Part shown: in pieces, positions 56,496 to 64,000 of the stretch
Position numbering within the stretch: position 1 is the stretch's first letter
Layout of the letters: each line of letters opens with the position of its first letter
Source: an uncultured Campylobacter sp.
GTDB taxonomy: Bacteria; Campylobacterota; Campylobacteria; Campylobacterales; Campylobacteraceae
Reading direction: 5' to 3'
Assembly (NCBI RefSeq): GCF_947255105.1
Contig: NZ_CAMYFP010000001.1
Span: 186,001 to 250,000 of the forward strand
DNA length: 64,000 nt
Position numbers and translations under genes: made by a program
The notes under the pieces: model-generated
What the model was told of the DNA's origin: nothing
Database searches by the model: none
What the model saw: only the letters and a program-made list of their open reading frames with translations

Positions 56496-56702
56496 ATTTA
56501 TTTTGCTCTTTTGACTTCTGTGCTTTGTAGTGCAGTTTTAAGTGCCCAGAGTGCCAAAGAGCTTATAAGTACAGCTAAAGACTTTGGCTTGGTTGCAATC
56601 CCTAGCGACACAGCAAAGCTAGAGCAGCTCATCAAAGAGCACTCACCTGACTACGACGCCTTTCCTACAGCAAAGGAGAGAGTAGAGTTTAAAAAGTTTT
56701 AG
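56496..56702 (+). pseudogene. 5' remnant of a di-haem cytochrome c peroxidase gene
   Basis: A frame with a signal-peptide-like start (IYFALLTSVLCSAVLSAQ) then SAKELISTAKDFGLVAIP and FPTAKERVEF matches the mature N-terminus of bacterial cytochrome c peroxidases, which continue as ERVELGKxLYFDPRLS...CxxCH. Here it stops after about 68 codons at KKF*, before either haem motif. The codon with correct spacing from AAGGAG (56485-56490) is ATT, not ATG; the first usable start is TTG 56511, inside the signal peptide. So both the start and ~80% of the gene are missing. A stem-loop overlaps the stop. Confidence 0.7.
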
Positions 56703-56726
56703 CTCTTATAAATTTAAGAGCTAAAA
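56697..56726 (+). terminator. Stem-loop at the end of the peroxidase remnant
   Basis: TTTTAGCTCTTA / TAAGAGCTAAAA, 12 perfect pairs with a 6-base loop, followed by CAGTTTTT. It looks like an intact intrinsic terminator now abutting the remnant, overlapping its stop codon. Confidence 0.65.
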
Positions 56727-56763
56727 CAGTTTTTAAATTTAGCTCACTTTAAAATATATTAGT

Positions 56764-56769
56764 TATAAT
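56764..56769 (+). promoter_or_regulatory. -10 box of the rplU-rpmA-obg run
   Basis: TATAAT about 100 bases before rplU. Transcription from here would leave a long leader (see next entry). Confidence 0.65.
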
Positions 56770-56775
56770 TACAGC

Positions 56776-56868
56776 TTATCACGGGCCAAAATAGCTTTTA
56801 AATCCCTAAGTATCTAGGTATCTAGCTTTGGGTGCTTTTTGGTTACTACCAAAATAAAGGAAAGTTTG
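56776..56868 (+). promoter_or_regulatory. Structured 5' leader of rplU, possible L21 autoregulatory element
   Basis: The ~90-base leader holds CCCTAAG...CTTTGGG (56804-56832, one mismatch) enclosing a direct repeat TATCTAG, and a second hairpin TTTTGGT TACT ACCAAAA (56837-56854) ending 14 bases before the start codon. Ribosomal-protein leaders often bind their own product; this is inferred from position and fold only. Confidence 0.4.
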
Positions 56869-57177
56869 ATGTATGCAGTTATCAAACATGGCGGCAAACA
56901 ATATAGAGTAAGTAAGGGAGACTCTCTTAGACTTGATAGATTTGATGCCAAAGTTGGAGATAGTATCGACATTGATGAGGTTTTGGCCTTAAGTGGAGAT
57001 AGTATAAAGGTAGGTGCGCCATATGTTAAGGGTGCAAAAGTTGTCTTAAAAGTCGTTGAGATTGGCAGAGATAAAAAGGTTATCATCTTTAAAAAACGAA
57101 GAAGAAAAGACTCAAAGTTAAAACGTGGCTTTAGAAGAGCATTTACACGTGTTATAGTAGAAGATATTGTAGGTTAA
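56869..57177 (+). CDS. rplU: 50S ribosomal protein L21
   Basis: 102 residues, standard: [18 protein letters not shown] start, [18 protein letters not shown] and a basic C-terminus. ATG 56869 behind AAAGGAAAG; a longer frame opens at 56839. rpmA follows by 10 bases, the universal L21-L27 pair. Confidence 0.97.
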   Translation: MYAVIKHGGKQYRVSKGDSLRLDRFDAKVGDSIDIDEVLALSGDSIKVGAPYVKGAKVVLKVVEIGRDKKVIIFKKRRRKDSKLKRGFRRAFTRVIVEDIVG

Positions 57178-57187
57178 AGGAGAATTT

Positions 57188-57445
57188 ATGGCACACAAAA
57201 AAGGTCAAGGTTCAACCCAAAATAATCGCGATAGTATTGGTCGTAGGTTAGGTGTTAAGAAATTTGGTGGTGAGTTTGTAAGAGCAGGAAATATCATTGT
57301 TCGTCAAAGAGGCAGCGCAACTCATGCAGGAGAGAATGTTGGTATGGGTAGAGATCACACTATTTTTGCTCTGATAGATGGCTTTGTTAAATTTGAAAGG
57401 TTTGACAAAACAAGAAAAAAAGTATCCGTATATCCAGCACAATAA
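57188..57445 (+). CDS. rpmA: 50S ribosomal protein L27
   Basis: 85 residues: [49 protein letters not shown]. The short basic N-terminus reaches the peptidyl-transferase centre; no Firmicutes-type cleaved extension is present. AAAGGAGAA site. Confidence 0.98.
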   Translation: MAHKKGQGSTQNNRDSIGRRLGVKKFGGEFVRAGNIIVRQRGSATHAGENVGMGRDHTIFALIDGFVKFERFDKTRKKVSVYPAQ

Positions 57446-57453
57446 CTTCAATT

Positions 57454-57474
57454 AGTTGCCATATTTTGGCAACT
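57454..57474 (+). terminator. Stem-loop between rpmA and obgE
   Basis: AGTTGCCA / TGGCAACT, 8 perfect pairs with a 5-base loop, no T tract. It may attenuate transcription into obgE or stabilise the ribosomal-protein mRNA. Confidence 0.4.
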
Positions 57475-57513
57475 TCACTCCTTGGCTAAGCTTTTAGCTA
57501 TTAAAGGGAAAAT

Positions 57514-58560
57514 ATGTTTATAGATAGTGTAAAATTTAGTGTCAAAGCAGGCAAAGGCGGAGCTGGTTGCTCAAGCTTTAGAAGAGAGAAGTATGTTCCA
57601 CTTGGCGGACCTGATGGTGGCGATGGAGGGGACGGTGGCGATGTCTATATAAAGGCTTGCAACAATACTCACACACTCTCTTTTTATAAAGGAAAAAGAG
57701 TTTTAAGTGCCAAAAATGGCGATGGTGGAAAAGGTAAAAAGATGAATGGTAAAAGAGGCGAAGACCTCTATCTTATAGTTCCACCAGGCACAGCAGTTTA
57801 TGATGAAGAAAAGGGCGAGTTTTTATTTGATCTTTTGGAAGATGGAGAGTGCAAACTTTTTTTAAAAGGTGGCAAAGGCGGACTTGGAAATGTTCATTTT
57901 AAAAGCTCTACCAACCAACGTCCAGACTATGCTCAAAAAGGGCTTGAGGGCGAGAAAAAAAAGATAAGATTAGAGCTCAAGCTGATTGCAGATGTTGGGC
58001 TAGCAGGTTTTCCAAATGTTGGTAAATCGACTCTTATATCAACCATATCCAATGCAAAACCAGAAGTTGCAAACTACGAATTTACAACGCTTGCTCCGCA
58101 TTTGGGATATGTTGAAGTTGATGAGTATAGTAGTTTTGTGATGGCCGATATTCCAGGGATTATTAAGGGCGCAAGTAGCGGTCGTGGGCTTGGACTTAAG
58201 TTTTTAAAGCATATTGAAAGAACCAAGCTGATACTTTTTGTTTTGGATTTGGCGGGTCATAGGGATCTAAAAGAGCAGTTTAAGGTGCTAAGAGATGAGT
58301 TGAGCTCATATTTTAATAACACAGAAAATAACAAAAATAGAGCCTTTGCCATAGTTTTTAGCAGGGTTGATGCAACCAATAAAGATCTAAATTTGGAGCT
58401 TGAGGAGTTTTGCAAAGAATTTGACTTTGAAAAAAAGCAAGAGATTGCAACTTATGACAAAAGTAAGCCGTTTTTTGTCCTTCCAATCTCATCTGCTACA
58501 AACTACAACATAAAAGAGCTCAAATTTATGATTTTAGAGCTTTTAAGAGTGTTAAAATGA
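57514..58560 (+). CDS. obgE: GTPase Obg
   Basis: 348-residue ribosome-assembly GTPase. Residues ~1-158 are the glycine-rich Obg fold ([29 protein letters not shown]), then the G domain: G1 [13 protein letters not shown]3 [17 protein letters not shown]4-like FSRVDATN (Arg in place of the usual Asn-Lys first residue, FSRVD), G5 SSAT. The C-terminal OCT domain is short or absent, as in other epsilonproteobacteria. Overlaps proB by 4 bases. Confidence 0.95.
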   Translation: MFIDSVKFSVKAGKGGAGCSSFRREKYVPLGGPDGGDGGDGGDVYIKACNNTHTLSFYKGKRVLSAKNGDGGKGKKMNGKRGEDLYLIVPPGTAVYDEEKGEFLFDLLEDGECKLFLKGGKGGLGNVHFKSSTNQRPDYAQKGLEGEKKKIRLELKLIADVGLAGFPNVGKSTLISTISNAKPEVANYEFTTLAPHLGYVEVDEYSSFVMADIPGIIKGASSGRGLGLKFLKHIERTKLILFVLDLAGHRDLKEQFKVLRDELSSYFNNTENNKNRAFAIVFSRVDATNKDLNLELEEFCKEFDFEKKQEIATYDKSKPFFVLPISSATNYNIKELKFMILELLRVLK

Positions 58561-59336
58561 GAGAGATAAAAAAAGTTGTCATCAAGGTCGGCTCTCACGT
58601 CATTAGTGATGAGGATAAGATTTGCAGGCAAAGAGTTGAAAATCTTTGTCAATTTGTGGCCGATCTATTGAAGCTCTATGAGGTAATTTTTGTAAGCTCA
58701 GGTGCGATAAACTCAGGAAGTATCAAAAGTCACATACCAAAAAACAGCATAACCAACCGCCAAATTTTAGCCTCTATTGGACAGCCATATCTTATGGGAA
58801 TTTACAACGAAATCTTATCACGTCATAACATCATCTCAGGGCAGATTTTACTAACTGCGGCAGATTTTGACTCAAGAAAAAGAACAAATTATGCTAAAAA
58901 TGTCATAGAGGGACTTTGCTCTTATGGAGTTTTGCCTATCATCAACGAAAATGACGCAACGGGCGTAGAAGAGATAGTTTTTGGTGACAATGATAGGCTA
59001 AGCGCAAGTGTAGCGCACTATTGTAATGCCGATATATTGGTTATTTTAAGCGATATTGATGGATATTATGATGATGATCCACGCCTTAATAAAGATGCCA
59101 AACTCAAATTATATGTAGATAAGATTGATGAGTCTGAGTTAGAGGCAACACCAAAAGCTGGGACCAAATTTGGCACTGGCGGGATAGTTACCAAGCTAAA
59201 GGCGGCAAATTTTTTACTACAAAACAATCAAGCTATGTTTTTAACTAATGGTTTTGATCTAACTGTTGCAAGAGAATTTTTGCTAAATGGCAGACAGATT
59301 GGCGGCACACTTTTTAGCAAAAATAGCTTTTTTTAG
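58557..59336 (+). CDS. proB: Glutamate 5-kinase (PUA-less)
   Basis: 259-residue amino-acid kinase for proline synthesis: [10 protein letters not shown] start, [31 protein letters not shown], and [12 protein letters not shown]. It stops after the kinase domain; E. coli ProB (367) has a C-terminal PUA domain. Neighbours obgE and fmt match the C. jejuni order. proA is not in this window. Confidence 0.96.
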   Translation: MREIKKVVIKVGSHVISDEDKICRQRVENLCQFVADLLKLYEVIFVSSGAINSGSIKSHIPKNSITNRQILASIGQPYLMGIYNEILSRHNIISGQILLTAADFDSRKRTNYAKNVIEGLCSYGVLPIINENDATGVEEIVFGDNDRLSASVAHYCNADILVILSDIDGYYDDDPRLNKDAKLKLYVDKIDESELEATPKAGTKFGTGGIVTKLKAANFLLQNNQAMFLTNGFDLTVAREFLLNGRQIGGTLFSKNSFF

Positions 59337-59344
59337 GATGAGAA

Positions 59345-60274
59345 ATGAAGATAGTTTTTATGGGGACGCCACATTACGCAACTGTTATTCTTGATAGAAT
59401 TTTGCAAGAAAATATTGAAGTAATGGCACTTTTTACGCAGCCAGATAGAGCTGTTGGCAGAAGACAAACTCTAACTCCACCAGATGTTAAAAAATATATC
59501 CTAGAAAAAGAGCTTGATATTGAAATTTACCAGCCAACCACTCTAAGGGATGAGAAAATTTATAGAAATTTAACCAACCTAAATCCCGATTTTATCGTTG
59601 TTGCAGCCTATGGACAGATTTTGCCAAAGGAGATTTTGGATATTTGTCCATGTATAAATTTACACGCCTCTATTTTGCCAAAATACAGAGGTGCAAGCCC
59701 TATACAAAGTGCTATTTTAAATGGCGATAAAATTGGCGGTGTTACAGCTATGAAGATGGATATTGGTCTTGATGATGGCGATATGCTAGCCTTTAGTTTT
59801 GATGATATAGAGGGACTAAACTCAAGTGAGCTGTTTGTGAAATTTAGCCAAATGGCGGCCTCTCTTATCATAGAAGTTTTGAAAAACTACGACAAAATAG
59901 CTCCTTTGAAACAACTTGACGCCTTGAGTTCAAAATGTCCAAAAATTAAAAAAGAGGATGGACTTGTCAAATTTAGCGATGATGTAGATGAGGTTATGGC
60001 GAAATTTAGAGCCTTTTATCCGTGGCCTGGAGTATTTTTAGAAAACAATACAAAATTATTGCAGATTGCAAAGGCTGCAAACAAAAGTAGCAGCAGCTAT
60101 GGAAAGATAACCAAAATATCAAAAGAGAGCTTTAGTGTTGGCTTTAGCAGCGGAGATATAGAGATTTTTAAGCTTCAAGAGAGTGGCAAAAAACCACTTT
60201 TGGCAAGAGATTTTATAAATGGAAAGCGACTCAAAGAGGGCGATCGTTTTGATGAAAATATTTTATCTAAATGA
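59345..60274 (+). CDS. fmt: Methionyl-tRNA formyltransferase
   Basis: 309 residues; formylates initiator Met-tRNA. VFMGTPHYATVIL start, INLHASILPKYRGASPIQ (catalytic Asn/His region), MKMDIGLDDGDML, and a C-terminal OB-like tRNA-binding domain from ~205. Its last 23 bases overlap birA. Confidence 0.97.
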   Translation: MKIVFMGTPHYATVILDRILQENIEVMALFTQPDRAVGRRQTLTPPDVKKYILEKELDIEIYQPTTLRDEKIYRNLTNLNPDFIVVAAYGQILPKEILDICPCINLHASILPKYRGASPIQSAILNGDKIGGVTAMKMDIGLDDGDMLAFSFDDIEGLNSSELFVKFSQMAASLIIEVLKNYDKIAPLKQLDALSSKCPKIKKEDGLVKFSDDVDEVMAKFRAFYPWPGVFLENNTKLLQIAKAANKSSSSYGKITKISKESFSVGFSSGDIEIFKLQESGKKPLLARDFINGKRLKEGDRFDENILSK

Positions 60275-60881
60275 GTGCAGTTCAACTCAAGATGTTACAA
60301 AAGAGTATCTAAAAAACAGAAAACCACCATTTGGTATAGTTGCAAAAAAACAAAGCAGAGGTGTTGGAAGTAGAGGAAATAGTTGGCAAAGCGATGAGGG
60401 CAATCTTTACTTTTCATTTTGTATCGAGCAAAGCGCACTTGCCAAAGATATACCACTTGCCTCTACAAGTATCTATTTTGCCTATTTGTTAAAGGAGTTT
60501 TTATCAGAAAGAGGCTCTCAAATTTGGCTTAAGTGGCCAAATGATCTTTTTATCGGTGATAAAAAAATTGGTGGAGTTATAACTTCTAAGATGAAAGATA
60601 TTTTGATTTGTGGAGTTGGTATAAATTTATTAAACCCGCCACTAAATGCCCAAAAATTGGATATAAAAATTACTATAGAAGAGATTGTTGATGGTTTTTG
60701 CAAAAAATTGAAATTTAAACCTTTATGGAAAGAGATTTTAAGTAAATTTTTGCTAGACTTTGAGAAGTCAAAAAAATTTAGCTCGCACATAGATGGAAAT
60801 TTATCAAGCCTTCAAGAGGCGACTTTATGTGACGATGGAGCTATTTTGATAAATAATAAAAAGGTGTATAGTTTAAGATGA
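60252..60881 (+). CDS. birA: Biotin-protein ligase
   Basis: 209-residue enzyme that attaches biotin to acetyl-CoA carboxylase. NECSSTQDVTKEYL, the biotinyl-AMP loop SRGVGSRGNSW, IWLKWPNDLF and GVGINLLN. It lacks the N-terminal helix-turn-helix of E. coli BirA, so it is a monofunctional ligase. I chose ATG 60252; the longer frame from 60219 lies in fmt. The C-terminal domain is short. Overlaps parA by 4 bases. Confidence 0.94.
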   Translation: MKIFYLNECSSTQDVTKEYLKNRKPPFGIVAKKQSRGVGSRGNSWQSDEGNLYFSFCIEQSALAKDIPLASTSIYFAYLLKEFLSERGSQIWLKWPNDLFIGDKKIGGVITSKMKDILICGVGINLLNPPLNAQKLDIKITIEEIVDGFCKKLKFKPLWKEILSKFLLDFEKSKKFSSHIDGNLSSLQEATLCDDGAILINNKKVYSLR

Positions 60882-61660
60882 GCGAGATTATTACCATTGC
60901 AAACCAAAAAGGTGGAGTTGGCAAGACTACAACAGCTATAAATTTAGCTGCATCTTTATCGATGATGGGCAAAAATGTCCTTATAATAGATCTAGATCCA
61001 CAGGCAAATGCAACTACTGGACTTGGATTTAACAGAAGCGATTATGAGTTTAATGTCTATCATGTTTTTACAGGTAGAAAAAGATTTTCTGAAATTATTT
61101 TAAAATCAGAGCTTGAAAATCTCTCTATAGCGCCATCAAACATCGCTCTAGTTGGGATTGAGCAAGAATTCTCCAATCAAGCCAAAGATTTTAAACTTAT
61201 CCTAAAAAGCAAACTTGCCGAGATAGAAGGCAAATATGATTTTATCATCATAGACTCGCCACCAGCACTTGGAAATATCACTGTAAATGCACTTGCAGCA
61301 AGCCATAGCGTGATAGTTCCTATCCAATGCGAGTTTTTTGCACTTGAGGGAATGGCACTTATCTTAAATACTATAAAGATTATTAAGCAAACTATCAATC
61401 CAAAGCTCACGATAAAGGGCTTTTTACCTACTATGTATAGCGCGCAAAACAATCTTTCAAAAGAGACAGTTCTAAATTTGAAGCAGCATTTTGAAAACAA
61501 GCTTTTTAAGAGCGACGATATGGAATATGGCTTTGTTGTGATTCCTAGAAATGTCAAGTTAGCCGAGTCACCAAGTTTTGGCAAACCTATAAATTTGTAT
61601 GATTCAAAGTCTATCGGTTGTCAAGCATATCAAAGTCTAGCTAACTCAATAATGGAGTGA
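60878..61660 (+). CDS. parA: Chromosome partitioning ATPase ParA/Soj
   Basis: 260 residues. Deviant Walker A KGGVGKTTTAINLA, switch region IDLDPQANATTGLG, Walker B-like FIIIDSPPALGN, and C-terminal GFVVIPRNVKLAESPSFGKP, the chromosomal Soj pattern. It moves origin-proximal ParB-parS complexes. parB starts 4 bases after the stop. Confidence 0.96.
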   Translation: MSEIITIANQKGGVGKTTTAINLAASLSMMGKNVLIIDLDPQANATTGLGFNRSDYEFNVYHVFTGRKRFSEIILKSELENLSIAPSNIALVGIEQEFSNQAKDFKLILKSKLAEIEGKYDFIIIDSPPALGNITVNALAASHSVIVPIQCEFFALEGMALILNTIKIIKQTINPKLTIKGFLPTMYSAQNNLSKETVLNLKQHFENKLFKSDDMEYGFVVIPRNVKLAESPSFGKPINLYDSKSIGCQAYQSLANSIME

Positions 61661-61664
61661 TGTT

Positions 61665-62537
61665 GTGGCAAAAGTTAAAAAAGCAAGACTAGGAAGAGGG
61701 CTTGATGCGATACTTGGAGATGTTGAGAGTGCCTATGCAAGGGAGTTAGAGAGTGGAAATGAAGATTTGGTTTTGGAGATTCCAGTAGAAAAAGTCAAAC
61801 CCAATCCCTATCAGCCAAGAGCTGTCTTTGACAAAGAGGCGCTAGAGGAGTTAGCACAATCCATCAAGCGACACGGACTTATACAGCCTATCATCGTAAT
61901 AAAAAAAGATGATGATTTTCAACTAATTGCGGGCGAGAGAAGACTGAGAGCTACAAAGCTTTTGGAACAGCCTACTATTAAAGCTATCGTTGCTGATATT
62001 GAGTCAAGCAGCTTAAGAGAGTTGGCTTTGATTGAAAATATCCAAAGAGAAGACCTTAATCCATTAGAGCTTGCAAAGTCCTATAAAGAGCTGATAGATG
62101 AGTATAAGATCACTCAAGAAGAGCTATCAAATATCATCAAAAAGTCAAGATCGCAGATTACAAATACCCTAAGAATCCTACTTCTAACAGAGGAGAGCAA
62201 AAAAGCACTACTTGAAAACAAAATCTCACAGGGCCATGCAAAGGTCATGGTTGGTCTTGATAGCGAAGATGAGATAAAGATTTTAAATACAATTATAGGT
62301 CAAAAGTTAAATGTTAGGCAGACTGAAGAGTTAATACAAAAAATCAAGTCAAAAAATAGTGAGAAATTTAAAAGTCCGAAAAAAGATGATAAAAACAGAG
62401 ATGAGTTTGCAAAAGAGCTTGGCGAGTTTAGAGATGTTTTAAATAAATTTGGAAAGATAAAAATCAATCAAAATCGATTAACTATTGAATTTAAAGATCT
62501 TTCTACTATAAAAGATTTTAAAGAGCTCTTTTGTTAA
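61665..62537 (+). CDS. parB: Chromosome partitioning protein ParB
   Basis: 290-residue parS-binding CTPase clamp. RGLDAILGD start, EIPVEKVKPNPYQPRAVFD, the CTP-binding GERRLRATKLL, ENIQREDLNPLELAKSYKEL, then the helix-turn-helix KSRSQITNTLRIL and a C-terminal dimerisation tail. GTG start at 61665 behind a GGAG. No parS site is identified in the window by eye. Confidence 0.95.
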   Translation: MAKVKKARLGRGLDAILGDVESAYARELESGNEDLVLEIPVEKVKPNPYQPRAVFDKEALEELAQSIKRHGLIQPIIVIKKDDDFQLIAGERRLRATKLLEQPTIKAIVADIESSSLRELALIENIQREDLNPLELAKSYKELIDEYKITQEELSNIIKKSRSQITNTLRILLLTEESKKALLENKISQGHAKVMVGLDSEDEIKILNTIIGQKLNVRQTEELIQKIKSKNSEKFKSPKKDDKNRDEFAKELGEFRDVLNKFGKIKINQNRLTIEFKDLSTIKDFKELFC

Positions 62538-62571
62538 TGTTTAAATTTATAAAATTTAAATAAAAATTAGA

Positions 62572-62577
62572 TAGAAT
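62572..62577 (+). promoter_or_regulatory. -10 box for the atp genes
   Basis: TAGAAT 31 bases before atpF', after an AT-rich inverted repeat TTTAAATTTATAAAATTTAAA region (62540-62560) that may end the parB transcript. Confidence 0.45.
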
Positions 62578-62607
62578 GACGAATTAATCAAAATAAAAGG
62601 AGGGTTG

Positions 62608-63039
62608 ATGCTTGATATAAGTTTTCCAATATTTGTAGTGACTATAATTGTATTTTTACTCTTGATAGCCTACCTAAACGCAAAACTATATAAGCCACTT
62701 ATCGCATTTATGGATAAAAGAGAAGCGGCTATAGCAAGCGACGAAAAGGCTGCTGATGAAAATTTAGCTCAAATTGGCGAAAACAAAGAGCAGATTGCCG
62801 CCATCATTGCAAAAGCAAGAGATGAGGCAGGAAAGTTGAAAGCCAATGCTATTGAAGAGATAAATAGCCAGAGTCAAAAAGAGATCTCAGAGAAAAAAGA
62901 GAGATTAGAGAGCGAAATGGCACTCTTTAGAAAAGAGCTAGAAGATGAAAAAGAGGAGCTTAAGAAAAATTTAATGGCTAGAGTTCCAGAGTTTAAAAAT
63001 AGCCTAAAAGACTCACTTTCAAAAAGTGTTGGGAGATAA
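62608..63039 (+). CDS. atpF': ATP synthase F0 subunit b'
   Basis: 143 residues: one N-terminal membrane helix (~5-25, FVVTIIVFLLLIAYLNA) then a long charged coiled coil forming half of the peripheral stalk. Epsilonproteobacteria have paired b' and b genes, as here. I chose ATG 62608, four bases after AGGAGG; a TTG precedes it. atpF follows 2 bases later. Confidence 0.93.
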   Translation: MLDISFPIFVVTIIVFLLLIAYLNAKLYKPLIAFMDKREAAIASDEKAADENLAQIGENKEQIAAIIAKARDEAGKLKANAIEEINSQSQKEISEKKERLESEMALFRKELEDEKEELKKNLMARVPEFKNSLKDSLSKSVGR

Positions 63040-63041
63040 TT

Positions 63042-63560
63042 ATGTTTAAAAGAATTTTACTGTTATTGACATTTTTACCAATATTTATCCTAGCTGACAC
63101 TCCAGAGATGAGTGGCAATTTTGATATCGTTCCGCGAACTGTGAATTTTTTGATATTTTTTGGAATTTTATTTTACTTTTTAAAGAATATCGCTAAAAAG
63201 GCATATAATGATAGAATTAATGGAATAATCTCAAGACTTGAGACCATTGAAACAAAGTTAGAAGACTCTAAAGAGAAGAAAAAACAGTCAATAAAAGATC
63301 TAGAGCTTGCAAAAAGCAGAGCGGTTGAGTTGGTTGAGATTGCTAAAAAAGAGATAGAGCTCTTAAAACAAAAATCACTACAAGATATCAAATATGAGAT
63401 AGGATCGTTAGAAAAAAGCTTTGAAGAGCAAAAAGAGTTTTCTAAAAAACGTATCACCAAAGATGTTGTAAAAGATGTCTTAAATGAAGTTTTTGAAGAC
63501 AAAAGTATCCAGCTTGAACAAAAAGAGCTTATTGATATTGTAGAAAAAAGGGTTAGCTAA
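63042..63560 (+). CDS. atpF: ATP synthase F0 subunit b
   Basis: 172 residues. An N-terminal hydrophobic stretch that looks like a signal/anchor (FKRILLLLTFLPIFILA), a second hydrophobic helix at ~30-50 (FLIFFGILFYFLKNIAKKAY), then ~110 residues of coiled coil. The extra N-terminal stretch is usual for epsilonproteobacterial b. Stop overlaps the atpH start by 1 base. Confidence 0.93.
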   Translation: MFKRILLLLTFLPIFILADTPEMSGNFDIVPRTVNFLIFFGILFYFLKNIAKKAYNDRINGIISRLETIETKLEDSKEKKKQSIKDLELAKSRAVELVEIAKKEIELLKQKSLQDIKYEIGSLEKSFEEQKEFSKKRITKDVVKDVLNEVFEDKSIQLEQKELIDIVEKRVS

Positions 63561-64000
63561 TGTCTATTTTAGTATCTAAACGCTATGTAAAAGCTATTTT
63601 AGAGAGCTTTGAGGGAAAAGATTTTGATGAGTTGGTGGGTCTTTTGGACTTCATAACAGAGGCATTTAAAGATAAAGAGTTTAAAAGTCTTCTATCTTCG
63701 CCACTTATAAGCAGTAGCCAAAAGAATAAGCTTTTTTTATCACTTTATAGTGGAAAAAACAAAAAGATTTTAAATTTCTTAAATTTATTGCTTGAAAATG
63801 GCAGAATCTTAATAATACCTGATATCTTAAATGGACTAAAAACATCTATATTATCAAAGTCCAACGAATATAGTGGCATAGTCTATTCTAGCAAAGAGCT
63901 AACTGAGAGCGAGCTTAAAAGCTTAGAGAAAAAGTTTTCAAAGAAATTTAACTCTAAGATAGATTTTGCTTACAAAAAAAGCGATATTGATGGTATAAAA
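63560..64000 (+). CDS. atpH: ATP synthase F1 subunit delta (5' part)
   Basis: First 147 codons of the delta subunit, cut by the window end. VSKRYVKAILESF matches the conserved N-terminal helix, and the order b'-b-delta fits the atp operon, with atpA expected next. Delta links the peripheral stalk to the F1 head. Confidence 0.93.
   Translation, partial: MSILVSKRYVKAILESFEGKDFDELVGLLDFITEAFKDKEFKSLLSSPLISSSQKNKLFLSLYSGKNKKILNFLNLLLENGRILIIPDILNGLKTSILSKSNEYSGIVYSSKELTESELKSLEKKFSKKFNSKIDFAYKKSDIDGIK

Noticed and set aside
61665..62537. parA-parB as a plasmid partition system
   Set aside because: Both proteins match the chromosomal Soj/Spo0J type and sit in the conserved birA-parA-parB-atp context.
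1..64000. tRNA, rRNA, CRISPR arrays, IS elements or prophage
   Set aside because: I looked through the gaps for cloverleaf-like sequences, spaced direct repeats, transposase or integrase genes and found none.

Overview
The window is chromosomal DNA from a member of the Campylobacterota, most likely a Campylobacter species. The DNA is AT-rich (by eye roughly mid-30s % G+C) and densely packed, with many 4-20 bp gene overlaps and GTG/TTG starts. The gene order repeatedly matches C. jejuni as I remember it: rplY-pth-lptF-lysA-pheA-hisC, dxs-perR-x-ubiE-xseA-serC, ahpC/fdxA-ndk-DUF177-rpmF-plsX-fabH, lepA-mapA-comF-gyrA, sppA-deaminase/aroQ, and rplU-rpmA-obg-proB-fmt-birA-parA-parB-atpF'-atpF-atpH. 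The species cannot be named from the window alone. I see no tRNA, rRNA, CRISPR array, insertion sequence or prophage.

Layout. 1-2.2 kb: end of a DcuC-type C4-dicarboxylate carrier and an M3 oligopeptidase. 2.3-14.1 kb: a long rightward run for translation (rplY, pth), LPS export (lptF), amino-acid synthesis (lysA, pheA, hisC, serC), isoprenoids (dxs), peroxide regulation (perR), menaquinone methylation (ubiE) and DNA repair (xseA). 14.1-21.6 kb, leftward: an essential-type response regulator (CosR/HsrA family) with an adjacent histidine kinase and a Ppx/GppA phosphatase, then folB, plsY, a HerA-like ATPase and ahpC. 21.8-25.2 kb, rightward: ferredoxin, ndk, then the DUF177-rpmF-plsX-fabH lipid cluster. 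25.3-28.8 kb, leftward: uvrA and a TauE/SafE exporter. 28.8-31.2 kb: an AT-rich dba-dsbI disulfide-bond island with long non-coding flanks. 31.2-34.8 kb: trpDFBA. 35.2-46.7 kb: polA, lepA, lipoprotein, comF-like, gyrA, asd, a DapF-like protein, a YqhA-family membrane protein and hemE. 46.8-48.9 kb, leftward: sppA and an aminofutalosine-deaminase-family hydrolase. 49-53.7 kb: aroQ, an M24 peptidase, folK, LOG, mnmA and prs. 53.9-56.4 kb, leftward: a YedE/FdhT-type carrier, a Cys-rich lipoprotein and nadC. Then come a broken cytochrome c peroxidase remnant and the rplU-to-atpH run to the window end.

The most striking global signal is negative. At four junctions where C. jejuni carries flagellar genes (hisC|dxs: fliFGH; ahpC neighbourhood: flhB-motBA; gyrA|asd: flgPQR; folK|mnmA: flhF-flhG-fliA-fliM-fliY) this window has tight joins or unrelated genes. 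That pattern predicts a non-flagellated Campylobacter. Other points of interest are the CosR/HsrA regulator with an intact phospho-acceptor Asp and a partner kinase, an orphan DapF-fold protein with both catalytic cysteines, a trp operon starting at trpD with its own promoter, and a quasi-periodic array of AAATTT motifs downstream of prs.
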